A program made the position numbers and the translations under genes. From positions 1 through 14,824 of the forward strand of contig NZ_MUXV01000039.1 in the NCBI RefSeq assembly GCF_002014975.1: a stretch of DNA of 14,824 nucleotides. The letters are read 5' to 3'. Origin of the DNA: Moraxella bovis (GTDB taxonomy: Bacteria; Pseudomonadota; Gammaproteobacteria; Pseudomonadales; Moraxellaceae). Positions 1-7,695 of the stretch are shown piece by piece. Each line of letters opens with the position of its first letter. Position 1 is the first letter of the stretch. The notes under the pieces were generated by a model. The model was not told the DNA's origin. It saw nothing but the letters and a program-made list of their open reading frames with translations, and made no database searches.

Positions 1-38
1 TTGGGGTTTGGTGGGTGTAAATAAAATTTTAAAACATT

Positions 39-67
39 AAAAATAGCCCATATTTGGACTATTTTTT
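39..67 (-). terminator. Rho-independent terminator downstream of tpx
   Basis: Read on the minus strand, A-rich sequence leads into a stem ATAGTCC / GGGCTAT extended by A-T pairs, with a 6-base AAATAT loop and one T-G wobble, followed by a T-rich stretch. It begins about 17 bases after the tpx stop. The hairpin is nearly symmetrical and could also stop a plus-strand gene ending left of the window. Bases 1-38 hold nothing else I can support. Confidence 0.65.
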
Positions 68-83
68 GAGCAAACCAAATAAA

Positions 84-587
84 TCAAGCCAAAGATGCCA
101 ACGCCTTATCATAATCGGGCTCACTCTTAATCTCTGGCACAAGCTCGCTATGCAATACTTTGTTATCAGCATCTAACACAATGACCGCACGAGCAGTTAG
201 CCCTGACAATGCTCCTGATGTCATGGTAACGCCAAGAGTTTTGGCGATGTCATCATTTCTAAAAGCGGACAAAGTTTTAACATTGTCAAGCCCTTCTGCC
301 CCACAAAAACGGGCTTGAGCAAAGGGCAAATCTGCCGAAATGCACAGTACTACGGTGTTATCAAGCTCGCTTGCTTTTTGGTTGAATACACGCACAGACG
401 TGGCACAAATGCCTGTGTCAATGCTTGGAAAAATGTTTAAAATCTTGCGTTTGCCTGCAAAATCGGACAATTTGACGTCCGCCAAATCATTGCCCACTAA
501 GACAAAATCAGCGACCGTCTCGCCCACTTTGGCAAACTCACCTGCCACATCAACGGCATTGCCACCTAAGGTAATTTGACTGCTCAT
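84..587 (-). CDS. tpx: Thiol peroxidase Tpx (atypical 2-Cys peroxiredoxin)
   Basis: Thiol peroxidase that reduces hydrogen peroxide and organic, especially alkyl and lipid, hydroperoxides at the expense of thioredoxin. The protein is 167 aa, the usual size. The peroxidatic Cys61 lies in the motif [16 protein letters not shown] and the resolving Cys95 in ARFCGAEGL; both positions and spacing match E. coli Tpx. The segment [15 protein letters not shown] is almost the family consensus. I chose the ATG at 585-587 because AGGAG sits 5 bases upstream. A GTG two codons earlier would leave no room for a ribosome binding site. It lies 80 bases after the dehydrogenase gene with a weak candidate promoter between them, so it may be transcribed alone or with the upstream genes. 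The family assignment is very secure. Confidence 0.97.
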   Translation of the reverse strand: MSSQITLGGNAVDVAGEFAKVGETVADFVLVGNDLADVKLSDFAGKRKILNIFPSIDTGICATSVRVFNQKASELDNTVVLCISADLPFAQARFCGAEGLDNVKTLSAFRNDDIAKTLGVTMTSGALSGLTARAVIVLDADNKVLHSELVPEIKSEPDYDKALASLA

Positions 588-620
588 ACGCACTCCTATT
601 TATTGATAAAGGGATAACCT

Positions 621-649
621 ATATTACTGTGCTTTGGGATAAAATGCAA
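621..649 (-). promoter_or_regulatory. Candidate sigma70 promoter for tpx
   Basis: On the minus strand TTGCAT (644-649) and TAATAT (621-626) are separated by exactly 17 bases, about 33 bases before the tpx start codon. Matches to consensus are only 3/6 and 4/6, so this is a weak call supported mostly by spacing and location. Confidence 0.35.
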
Positions 650-667
650 ACCATCCACACCTTTTAA

Positions 668-1534
668 TTACAAAAATTTGGTAATCAGTCGCAATGGCAA
701 ATATTTCATGCCCAGCCCAATCGGTAGCCACGGCCACGCAGGGACATAGGCTTCATCTACTTTGGCTTCAATGGCTTTGACAATCACGTCCGCCCCTTCG
801 TCTTCTTCGACTTCAAAGGGCAGATATTTTGCCCCGATATTTAGGTCGGTACGCACATAACCAGGGTAAATGGTGGACACCGTAATCGGCAATTTTTCAG
901 TAATCGTATCAGCACGTATCCCCTCAGCAAGAGCCGCAAGTCCTGCTTTGGCAGCAGCGTAAGTCGTCAAATGTCTTGGCAGTCCACGCACCGCAGACAT
1001 ACTGGATATGACAACCAAATGACCGCTATTTTGACGGCGGAATATTTGCATGGCAGATTCACACTGAGCAAGGGCGGAGATGAAGTTGGTCTCGGCGGTG
1101 GCACGATTTATCGCAAATCGCCCATGCCCAATCACGCGACTGTCGCCCACGCCTGCGTTCACGATGATTTTGTCAAGCGTACCGCCGTCATTTTCCACGT
1201 CTTTGGCAAACTCTTCAAACACGGCAAACACATCATCATATGCCGTAACATCCAGCGTACGCACATAGACTTTAATACCAAATTCTTTTTCTAGCTCGGT
1301 TTTTAGAGCCTCCAAGCGGTCAAGTCGTCTGGCACAAATCGCCAAATCATACCCCAAAAAGGCAAATTTCTTTGCCATCATCGCCCCAAGCCCCGAGCTT
1401 GCCCCTGTAATCAGCACCGTTTTGCCTTGGCCGATACCACGAATGTCATTTAAATCTTTGATTTTACTAAATTTATTGGCAACCACTCGTCCGAATTTAT
1501 CGGCTTTGGCAAAGGCTTCTTCTAGTTTTTTCAT
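668..1534 (-). CDS. Short-chain dehydrogenase/reductase (SDR family)
   Basis: NAD(P)-dependent oxidoreductase with a Rossmann fold; the substrate cannot be read from sequence. The 288-aa product shows the cofactor-binding TGASSGLG at residues 43-50, an acidic D95 of the LDV segment, the structural NAG at 126-128, an ISS segment with the probable catalytic serine near 177-178, YAAAK with Tyr192 and Lys196, and PGYVRT at 224-229. About 35 residues precede the Rossmann core, a somewhat long charged N-terminal extension. The C terminus is rich in Pro, Trp and Leu and may touch membrane or a partner. The start is the only ATG ahead of the cofactor motif, although no clear Shine-Dalgarno sequence precedes it. 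Two signals precede it: a good promoter and a terminator-like hairpin that would lie in its 5' leader. Confidence 0.9.
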   Translation of the reverse strand: MKKLEEAFAKADKFGRVVANKFSKIKDLNDIRGIGQGKTVLITGASSGLGAMMAKKFAFLGYDLAICARRLDRLEALKTELEKEFGIKVYVRTLDVTAYDDVFAVFEEFAKDVENDGGTLDKIIVNAGVGDSRVIGHGRFAINRATAETNFISALAQCESAMQIFRRQNSGHLVVISSMSAVRGLPRHLTTYAAAKAGLAALAEGIRADTITEKLPITVSTIYPGYVRTDLNIGAKYLPFEVEEDEGADVIVKAIEAKVDEAYVPAWPWLPIGLGMKYLPLRLITKFL

Positions 1535-1564
1535 AAATAACCCAAATCACACGTTAAAATCAAT

Positions 1565-1593
1565 AAAAAAGCGAACAACCATTGTCCGCTTTT
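1565..1593 (-). terminator. Rho-independent terminator after the S49 protease gene / in the SDR leader
   Basis: On the minus strand AAAAGCGGACA pairs with TGTTCGCTTTT across a 5-base ATGGT loop. There is one G-T wobble in 11 pairs, and six consecutive T follow. The wobble becomes an A-C mismatch on the other strand, so the signal favours minus-strand transcription. It lies 84 bases beyond the protease stop but only about 30 bases before the SDR start codon. Confidence 0.8.
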
Positions 1594-1632
1594 AAAAAGT
1601 TGAATGGCTTATTTTACACCATTTTTATCAAA

Positions 1633-1661
1633 ATTTTAAGTAAAATGATGTGTACATTCAA
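1633..1661 (-). promoter_or_regulatory. Candidate sigma70 promoter for the SDR gene
   Basis: On the minus strand TTGAAT (1656-1661, 4/6) and TAAAAT (1633-1638, 5/6) are spaced by exactly 17 bases. Transcription would begin near 1626 and give a leader of about 90 bases that contains the hairpin at 1565-1593. Confidence 0.5.
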
Positions 1662-1677
1662 TCACTTGCAAGACTCT

Positions 1678-2661
1678 TTAAGGACGTTGATATTTGGCAA
1701 GCTGTTCGCCCACCGATGACATCATGTGTCCGACCATCTCACCCATCTTTACGCCCACCTGCTCAGACAGTCCCAATTTTTCTGCCAAAGTCGGCTTGGT
1801 GCGGGTATGCAATACAAAGACGTCATGCTCTTTCATTAGTTCTAGCACATAGGCATCAGACGTGCCAATCTCATCAATCAGCCCCAAATCCAAAGCGTCC
1901 TGCCCAAACCAAATCTCGCCTGTGGCAATCTTCTCCACATCTAGGCTTGGGCGGTGCGTTTTGACAAAGGTTTTAAACAACTCATGAATGCGGTCAATGT
2001 CCGCTTGGTGCTTGGCACGGTCTTCATCGTCATTTTCACCAAACATGGTAACGGTACGCTTGTACTCGCCTGCCGTGAACATCTCATAGCCAATGTTGTG
2101 CTTTTTTAGCAGTTCATGAAAATTGGGGAGCTGACTTACTACACCCACCGAACCGATGACCGCAAAGTCGCTGGCGATAATTTTGTCCGCCACGCACGCC
2201 ATCATATAGCCACCACTTGCCGAGATTTTATCCACGCAGACAGTTAGCGTAAGCCCCGCCTCTTTTAGGCGAGCCAATTGCGAGCTTGCCAAACCATAAG
2301 CATTAACCTGTCCGCCACCGCTCTCTAAGCGTACCAGCACTTCATCGCCTGATTTTGCCGAGCTGATAATCACGCTAATCTCTTCACGCAGATGAGCCAC
2401 CGCAGATGCTTTAATGTCGCCGTCAAAATCTAGCACAAACACACTTTTATCACTACTCTTACTTTTGTCGTCTGTCTTGTCTTTTTTGTCTTTTGCTTTG
2501 TCTTTGGCTTTTTTGCACAATTTGCCAAACAGACCGCATTTTTTGTCGTCTTTTTGGCTGTTTTTTAGAGCGTCTTTTAGTTGCCCTTGGCGTTTGTCTT
2601 GGAGCTTATTAAGATGAATAATGGACAATTCGGTGGGTTTTTTTGATGAATGAAATAGCAT
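1678..2661 (-). CDS. sohB: SohB-like S49 family serine peptidase, without membrane anchor
   Basis: Serine protease of the signal-peptide-peptidase (SppA/SohB) family. These use a Ser/Lys dyad; E. coli SohB is a putative inner-membrane peptidase facing the periplasm. The 327-aa product aligns by eye with most of SohB: VFVLDFDGDI near 74-83, RLESGGG at 111-117, KISASGGYMMACVADKI with nucleophile Ser149, and TAGEYKRT with general base Lys201. The Ser-Lys spacing of 52 equals that of Bacillus SppA. A lysine-rich linker spans about residues 37-73. The hydrophobic N-terminal segment of E. coli SohB is absent, and the protein starts where SohB's post-membrane region begins. The start is supported by AAAGG 7 bases upstream. 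It lies 61 bases after the antiporter gene, probably in the same transcript. The symbol is by homology. Confidence 0.9.
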   Translation of the reverse strand: MLFHSSKKPTELSIIHLNKLQDKRQGQLKDALKNSQKDDKKCGLFGKLCKKAKDKAKDKKDKTDDKSKSSDKSVFVLDFDGDIKASAVAHLREEISVIISSAKSGDEVLVRLESGGGQVNAYGLASSQLARLKEAGLTLTVCVDKISASGGYMMACVADKIIASDFAVIGSVGVVSQLPNFHELLKKHNIGYEMFTAGEYKRTVTMFGENDDEDRAKHQADIDRIHELFKTFVKTHRPSLDVEKIATGEIWFGQDALDLGLIDEIGTSDAYVLELMKEHDVFVLHTRTKPTLAEKLGLSEQVGVKMGEMVGHMMSSVGEQLAKYQRP

Positions 2662-2722
2662 GGTTTTACCTTTATTGATAAATTTTAAAAAAATGGGGTT
2701 TGTTTGGCGTTTTAAAAGCCCC

Positions 2723-4585
2723 TTATTCCTTTTTGACCGTATTTTTTAGCCCCACGCCACGCAGTCTGCCCCGATTGTCCACATCACGCACAATAAGACT
2801 CCAGTGGTCATTGAGTCGCACCTTATCGCCACTGACAGGTTCGGCATGGAAATGACTTAGCATATACTCTTCGATGGTCTCATTTTTGTGCTTATCAAAT
2901 ATCTCAATCAACTCATCATCAATCCCGCCAAGCGTTGATTTGGGTGGGGTAAATACTTCAAAAAAATCAAAGGGCATTTTTTTGGTGGATTTGGACGTGC
3001 TGGATCGGTCGGTTTTGAGTAAGGATTGCCCACCGCTAAAAAACGGCAAATCGGCAATTTTGATGTGGGGAGACAGCAGCCAATCGCCATAAAACTCGCT
3101 TGTTTTTTGGTATTGGGTGGCAGAATTGTTAAAAATCTTTGCCACAGAGTTGGCATTATCCCCACTCATGGCATACCACACCACATCGCCCGCCCGCAAT
3201 GCTGTGTCGTCATTGACAACAAGCAAATGCTCATTTCGTACCACCGCAAACAAATTGACATCCTTGGCATTAAAACGGCTTGAGATATTGACAGGGTGTC
3301 GCCCCACGGCAAACGCCCCCTTACCCACTTCAAATTCATAAAGCGTAATATTGGCATGGTCGCCCACCCAAATCTCATGCTCCGCCTTTGGCTCGCTATC
3401 GGTTGGCACCCACACCCCAAAGGCTCGGGACATAAAGGGAATGGTCGCCCCTTGGGCAAGTAGCGACAAAATCACAAGCCCAAAGGCGATGTTAAATGCC
3501 AAATTGGCTTGGGGAACTGCCATCATAATCGGGATAATAGCAAGGGTAATCGGCACTGCCCCACGCAGTCCCACCCACGAGATAAAGCCAATTTCACGCC
3601 AATTAAATCCAAAAGGCAAAAGGCTTGTCATGACCGCAAACGGGCGAGCGACAAACAACAAAAACAAAAACACAATCAAAGAATAATGCCACACTTGCAA
3701 AAGACTAGATGGCGTAACCAGTAGCCCCAGCACCACAAACAGCACCGCCTGCGATAGCCACGCAAAACTGTCCATGACCCGAAGTACGTGTTCGGTGGCA
3801 CGCACTTTGGTATTACCAATCGCCACGCCTGTCAAATATACCGCCAAAAATCCCGAACCGCCTAGCAGGTTGGTTGCCCCAAACACCGCCATGCCTGCTG
3901 ACATAATCAAAATGGCATACATACCGTCCGCCAAATGCACCTTGGGGAGCAGTTTTGACAGCACAAAACCCGACACCACGCCCATGACCAGCCCCACGCC
4001 AATTTGGGTGGCAAGTAGCGACAAAATCGTCCAGATTGTTTGGCTTTCGGGGTCAAGGTTTAGGGCAATCATGACCGTAACAAGCAAAATTGCCAAGGGG
4101 TCGTTCGCCCCCGATTCAAGTTCAAGCGTTGCTTGCACACGGTCGTTGAGCTTAACCCCACCATTTCTAAGCAGGCTAAAAACGGCTGCCGCATCGGTAC
4201 TGCCCACGATGGCGGCAATCAACAGCCCAAGTCGCCAGTCCACCCCCAAAAGATAGGCAATAAAAACCCCAAGCGTCAAAACAGTCGCCACAACGCCCCA
4301 AGTAGCAAGGGTAACGGCGGGTTTTAGACCCACCCGAAACGAATTAAGGGACGTTCTAAGCCCCCCATCAAGCAAAATGCACGCAAGGGCAGCTTGTCCG
4401 ATAAAATTGGCAAGGGCATACTGCTCAAACTCAATCCCCAAAATCCCTTCTTCGCCTGCCAACACACCCACGCCCAAAAAGAATAACAACAAAGGCACGC
4501 CCAAACGAGCCGATAACTGGCTTGTCATAATACTTACAAAAATCAGCACCGCCGAGACAAGGTACAAAATATTTAGGGTGTCCAT
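2723..4585 (-). CDS. cvrA: K+/H+ (cation/proton) antiporter, CvrA/NhaP2 type
   Basis: Inner-membrane cation/proton antiporter of the CPA1 family. The relatives CvrA and NhaP2 exchange K+ or Na+ for protons and help in osmotic and pH control. The 620-aa protein begins with about a dozen hydrophobic segments over residues 1-390. Characteristic blocks are GSTDAAAVFSLL at 128-139, ESGANDP at 157-163 (Asn161-Asp162 in the ion-binding region) and the later WVGLRGAVPI. The last 200 residues are soluble: a TrkA_C/RCK-like portion (about 425-490, including NAKDVNLFAVVRNEHL and RAGDVVWYAM) followed by a CorC/HlyC-like C-terminal part. It is roughly 40 aa longer than E. coli CvrA, mainly through a polar Ser/Lys-rich insertion near residue 520. 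I chose the ATG at 4583-4585 rather than the adjacent GTG because AGGAG would otherwise be one base away. Confidence 0.92.
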   Translation of the reverse strand: MDTLNILYLVSAVLIFVSIMTSQLSARLGVPLLLFFLGVGVLAGEEGILGIEFEQYALANFIGQAALACILLDGGLRTSLNSFRVGLKPAVTLATWGVVATVLTLGVFIAYLLGVDWRLGLLIAAIVGSTDAAAVFSLLRNGGVKLNDRVQATLELESGANDPLAILLVTVMIALNLDPESQTIWTILSLLATQIGVGLVMGVVSGFVLSKLLPKVHLADGMYAILIMSAGMAVFGATNLLGGSGFLAVYLTGVAIGNTKVRATEHVLRVMDSFAWLSQAVLFVVLGLLVTPSSLLQVWHYSLIVFLFLLFVARPFAVMTSLLPFGFNWREIGFISWVGLRGAVPITLAIIPIMMAVPQANLAFNIAFGLVILSLLAQGATIPFMSRAFGVWVPTDSEPKAEHEIWVGDHANITLYEFEVGKGAFAVGRHPVNISSRFNAKDVNLFAVVRNEHLLVVNDDTALRAGDVVWYAMSGDNANSVAKIFNNSATQYQKTSEFYGDWLLSPHIKIADLPFFSGGQSLLKTDRSSTSKSTKKMPFDFFEVFTPPKSTLGGIDDELIEIFDKHKNETIEEYMLSHFHAEPVSGDKVRLNDHWSLIVRDVDNRGRLRGVGLKNTVKKE

Positions 4586-4623
4586 CACGCTCCTTTTTGG
4601 GTTGGGTAATTTGTGGGCAAAAC

Positions 4624-4637
4624 TTGACAGCAGTCAA
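4624..4637. promoter_or_regulatory. Short palindrome in the antiporter 5' leader
   Basis: TTGAC and GTCAA flank a 4-base AGCA spacer, forming a 14-base inverted repeat about 40 bases before the antiporter start; another GTCAA follows some 16 bases on. It resembles an operator in size, but no regulator can be named and chance is possible. Confidence 0.2.
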
Positions 4638-4663
4638 TCATCAAAAATCAGTCAAAAAGATTA

Positions 4664-4672
4664 ATTGTAACA
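4664..4672 (-). promoter_or_regulatory. Extended -10 element for the antiporter gene
   Basis: On the minus strand TGTTACAAT combines an extended TGn with a 5/6 -10 hexamer (TACAAT), about 79 bases before the ATG. There is no good -35 at 17 bases, which extended -10 promoters can lack. Confidence 0.35.
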
Positions 4673-4793
4673 CAAAATCGTCCCAAACGTGCCAATTTTT
4701 TTCCAAGAATAATTCCAAAAAACCAAACGCAAAAACCAAACAAAGGAGCTACTTGCCCGCTTATGCCACTTTGACAAATTTTTACAAAAAAAC

Positions 4794-4822
4794 TTGCCCA
4801 AATTGCATTTTAAAGGCATAAT
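4794..4822 (+). promoter_or_regulatory. sigma70 promoter for aspS
   Basis: TTGCCC (4794-4799, 4/6) and CATAAT (4817-4822, 5/6) are spaced by exactly 17 bases. The start site would be near 4829, giving a leader of about 50 bases before aspS. A perfect TTGACA at 4771 has no -10 at the right distance. Confidence 0.55.
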
Positions 4823-4879
4823 AGCAGGTTTGAACCATTTTACTTTTAAAATTTAAAGCAACTTTCAAAAGGCAAATTT

Positions 4880-6679
4880 ATGGCAATTCGCACAGAATAT
4901 TGCGGTAGTGTTACCGAAAGCTACATTGACCAAACCATTACCGTTGTCGGCTGGGTGCACCGCCGAAGAGACCACGGGGGCGTGATTTTCTTGGACATGA
5001 GAGACCGAGATGGACTGTTGCAAGTCGTCATCGACCCCGACACGCCAGAAGCCTTTGCCACCGCTGATAACGCACGTTCTGAATTTATCCTAAAAATCAC
5101 AGGGCGTGTGCGTAAAAGATACGAAGGCACCCAAAACCCCAACATGAAAAGCGGTCAAATTGAACTTCTTGCCAAAGAAATTGAAACCCTTGCCACCAGC
5201 GAAACGCCACCATTTCCACTAAACGATGATTTTAGCAACGTCTCAGAAGAGCTACGCCTAAAATACCGCTTTCTTGACATTCGCCGTCCTGAAATGCTTG
5301 ACCGCTTGCGTTTTCGCTCAAAGGTTACAAGCCTAATCCGCAACTACCTAGACAAGCATGGCTTTTTGGACGTTGAAACGCCCATCCTAACTCGTGCCAC
5401 CCCAGAAGGGGCAAGGGATTACCTTGTGCCAAGCCGTGTGTCTAATGGCGAGTTTTATGCCCTGCCACAGTCGCCACAGCTGTTCAAACAGCTTCTTATG
5501 GTGGGTGGTATTGACCGTTATTATCAAATCGCCAAGTGCTTTCGTGATGAAGATTTGCGTGCCGACCGTCAGCCAGAGTTCACCCAAATTGACATTGAGA
5601 CATCGTTCCTTGATGACAACGACATCATGGACTTAATGGAAGGCATGACCGTCAAGCTATTTGACGAACTGTTGGGCGTAAAATTTGACAAATTCCAGCG
5701 TATGCCGTATAGCGAAGCCATGCGTGATTACGCCTCCGACAAGCCTGATTTACGTATTCCATTAAAACTTGTGGACGTGGCGGACATCATGCAAAACGTG
5801 GAATTTAAAGTATTCTCCGCCCCTGCGACAGACCCCAAAGGGCGTGTGGTTGCCCTACGCATTCCAAAAGGCGGTGAGATTACGCGTCGCCAGATTGATG
5901 ACTACACCAAATTTGTCGGCATTTATGGGGCAAAAGGTTTGGCGTACATCAAAGTAAATGATGTATCCAACATTAACAACGGCGTGGATAAAGAAAGCGG
6001 ATTACAATCGCCCATCATCAAAAATATGACTGATGACGTGCTTGTCGAGCTTATCCGCCGTACAGGTGCCGAAAATGGCGACATCATTTTCTTCGGTGCT
6101 GACAAAGCCAAAATCGTCAATGATGCGATGGGAGCCTTGCGTGTTAAAATCGGTCATGATTTAAACCTACTTACATCAGAATGGGCTCCCTTGTGGGTTG
6201 TGGACTTTCCGATGTTTGAAGAGACCGATGACGGCAAATGGACATCAGTTCACCACCCATTTACCCGCCCAAAAGGCACGGTAGAAGAGATGAAAAACAG
6301 CCCAGAGACCGCCCTATCTATCGCTTATGACATGGTGCTAAACGGTACAGAGATTGGCGGTGGCTCACTGCGCATCAACACCCTAGACATGCAAAAGGCA
6401 GTTTTTGAAGCACTAGGCATTAGTGAAGCCGAAGCCGAAGAGAAATTCTCATTCTTGCTCAACGCCCTAAAATACGGTGCTCCGCCCCACGGTGGCTTAG
6501 CATTTGGTCTTGACCGTTTGGTAATGCTGATGACAGGAGCAAGCTCCATTCGTGATGTCATTGCCTTTCCTAAGACCAAAACAGCAGAATGTCCGCTCAC
6601 CGAAGCCCCTGCTGGCGTGGATAACAAACAACTGCGTGAGCTTGGCATTCGTGTGCGTGAAAAAGAAAAAGCTGAATAA
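4880..6679 (+). CDS. aspS: Aspartate--tRNA ligase, probably non-discriminating
   Basis: Cytoplasmic class II aminoacyl-tRNA synthetase that charges tRNA-Asp with aspartate. The 599-aa length is typical of bacterial AspRS. The N-terminal anticodon-binding OB fold contains [19 protein letters not shown] (24-42). Class II motif 2 is [18 protein letters not shown] (about 218-235), and motif 3 is [11 protein letters not shown] near 540-550. The bacterial insertion (GAD) domain lies between. His32 and Gly83 correspond to the residues reported as His31 and Gly83 in the Pseudomonas aeruginosa enzyme, where they allow mischarging of tRNA-Asn; discriminating enzymes such as that of E. coli carry Leu and Lys there. 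I therefore infer that this enzyme also makes Asp-tRNA-Asn for the amidotransferase GatCAB. AAAAGG 7 bases upstream supports the ATG. No terminator is visible downstream. Confidence 0.98.
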   Translation: MAIRTEYCGSVTESYIDQTITVVGWVHRRRDHGGVIFLDMRDRDGLLQVVIDPDTPEAFATADNARSEFILKITGRVRKRYEGTQNPNMKSGQIELLAKEIETLATSETPPFPLNDDFSNVSEELRLKYRFLDIRRPEMLDRLRFRSKVTSLIRNYLDKHGFLDVETPILTRATPEGARDYLVPSRVSNGEFYALPQSPQLFKQLLMVGGIDRYYQIAKCFRDEDLRADRQPEFTQIDIETSFLDDNDIMDLMEGMTVKLFDELLGVKFDKFQRMPYSEAMRDYASDKPDLRIPLKLVDVADIMQNVEFKVFSAPATDPKGRVVALRIPKGGEITRRQIDDYTKFVGIYGAKGLAYIKVNDVSNINNGVDKESGLQSPIIKNMTDDVLVELIRRTGAENGDIIFFGADKAKIVNDAMGALRVKIGHDLNLLTSEWAPLWVVDFPMFEETDDGKWTSVHHPFTRPKGTVEEMKNSPETALSIAYDMVLNGTEIGGGSLRINTLDMQKAVFEALGISEAEAEEKFSFLLNALKYGAPPHGGLAFGLDRLVMLMTGASSIRDVIAFPKTKTAECPLTEAPAGVDNKQLRELGIRVREKEKAE

Positions 6680-6709
6680 TCATAAAGCAAATTGTGAAAG
6701 AAGTTCTCC

Positions 6710-6737
6710 GTTCGCCCTGAGCCTGTCGAAGGGCAAC
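6710..6737. repeat. REP-like palindromic repeat between aspS and the LOS operon
   Basis: GCCCT (6714-6718) pairs with AGGGC (6730-6734) around an 11-base loop, and GTT/AAC extends the stem past one bulged C. The core CCTGAGCCTGTCGAAGGG is a motif I recognise as a widespread intergenic repeat in Gram-negative genomes. Only one copy lies in this window, so its repetitive nature is inferred from memory. It could stabilise the aspS mRNA end or act as a weak terminator; no T run follows. Confidence 0.55.
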
Positions 6738-6777
6738 GTAAAACCTTTTCATAATACATTTATGGATTTTGTGATTT

Positions 6778-7695
6778 ATGCTTAATCTTATCAAATTCGT
6801 GCCAATGTCCTTATTGGGGGCATTGGCTCGTTTTGCGTCTTATCTTGCTAAATGGTCAAATGCCAGTATTTATCGCAGTATTTGCACCAATCTCATGCTA
6901 GTCCGCCCTTCTATGGATAAGGACGAGCGAGACAGGCTTGCTTTTACCATACTACAAAATCAGCTTACCAGCACCCTAAACAGTGCCAAAAGCTGGGCAA
7001 TGCCCCCAAAGTGGTCTATCGCCCAAATCAAAACGGTGCATAATCGTGAGATTTTGGAGCGTGGTTTTGCCAATCCTAAGGGGCTGATTTTAGTGGCGCC
7101 ACACATCGGCACTTGGGAGATGATGAACGCATGGCTGTGCGGTTTTGGCGATTTGACGATTATGTACAAGCCGTCTGGCAATCCCAGCCTTGACCGATTT
7201 ATCCTAAGCGGTCGTGAACGACTTTCCGCCACGCTTGTCCCCACCGATAGCACAGGCGTTAAGGCAATTTTTAAGACCTTAAAATCAGGCGGATTTACCG
7301 TGATTTTGCCCGACCATGTCCCTGACAAAAATGGTGGAGAAATCGTCCCGTTTTTTGGCATTCCCACCATGACAGGCACGCTCACCACCAAGCTTGCCCA
7401 AAAAACAGGCTGTGCGTTGGTTGGTTTGGCGTGTATCAAGGGCAAGGATGGATTTGAGATATTTTGTTATGATTTGACCGACCCCAATTTGTACGACAAA
7501 AACGACATTATCGCCACCACCACCCTAAATAATAGTATGGAGATGATGATAAATAAGCATTTTGCTCATTATATGTGGGGCTATCGGCGATTTAAGACCA
7601 CGCCTTTTGGGGAAAATCCCTATCTGTTGCCTTTTGATGATTTGCACGCCCAAATAAAATCTTATAAAATAGACAAAAACAAGGAAAATCCATGA
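6778..7695 (+). CDS. Lipid A late acyltransferase (LpxL/LpxM/HtrB family)
   Basis: Predicted inner-membrane acyltransferase that adds a secondary acyl chain to Kdo-lipid A precursors from acyl-ACP. At 305 aa it matches E. coli LpxL in length. The N terminus (about 1-25) is hydrophobic. The HX4E catalytic motif is PHIGTWE with His109 and Glu114; LPDHVPDKNGG (177-187) followed by VPFFG is the second conserved block. M. catarrhalis is reported to have two such enzymes, LpxX and LpxL, and sequence alone does not tell me which this is. No strong ribosome binding site precedes the ATG (GGA lies 11 bases away); an in-frame ATG nine codons later is the alternative. The next gene overlaps its stop by four bases (ATGA), so lipid A acylation and LOS glycosylation are co-expressed. 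Confidence 0.88.
   Translation: MLNLIKFVPMSLLGALARFASYLAKWSNASIYRSICTNLMLVRPSMDKDERDRLAFTILQNQLTSTLNSAKSWAMPPKWSIAQIKTVHNREILERGFANPKGLILVAPHIGTWEMMNAWLCGFGDLTIMYKPSGNPSLDRFILSGRERLSATLVPTDSTGVKAIFKTLKSGGFTVILPDHVPDKNGGEIVPFFGIPTMTGTLTTKLAQKTGCALVGLACIKGKDGFEIFCYDLTDPNLYDKNDIIATTTLNNSMEMMINKHFAHYMWGYRRFKTTPFGENPYLLPFDDLHAQIKSYKIDKNKENP

Noticed and set aside
2448..2553. Low-complexity T/C-rich tract in the protease gene as a phase-variable repeat
   Set aside because: It encodes an irregular Lys/Asp-rich linker; the units are not perfect, and no tract of identical short repeats long enough for slippage is present.
2687..2722. Possible terminator between the antiporter and protease genes
   Set aside because: GGGG and CCCC are separated by 20 bases and overlap the end of the antiporter gene; the stem is only 4 bp, so read-through into the protease gene is more likely.
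3774..4256. 160-codon open frame on the plus strand inside the antiporter gene
   Set aside because: It is antisense to clearly conserved membrane segments, has no ribosome site and no recognisable domain.
4771..4776. Perfect TTGACA upstream of aspS as the -35 element
   Set aside because: No -10 like hexamer lies 16-18 bases downstream; the pair TTGCCC/CATAAT is better placed.
6325..6759. 144-codon minus-strand open frame over the end of aspS
   Set aside because: It is antisense to motif 3 of AspRS and runs through the REP-like hairpin; no protein family is recognisable.
6762..6785. Seven-codon open frame (MDFVIYA) before the acyltransferase as a leader peptide
   Set aside because: There is no ribosome site and no composition pointing to attenuation; most likely chance.
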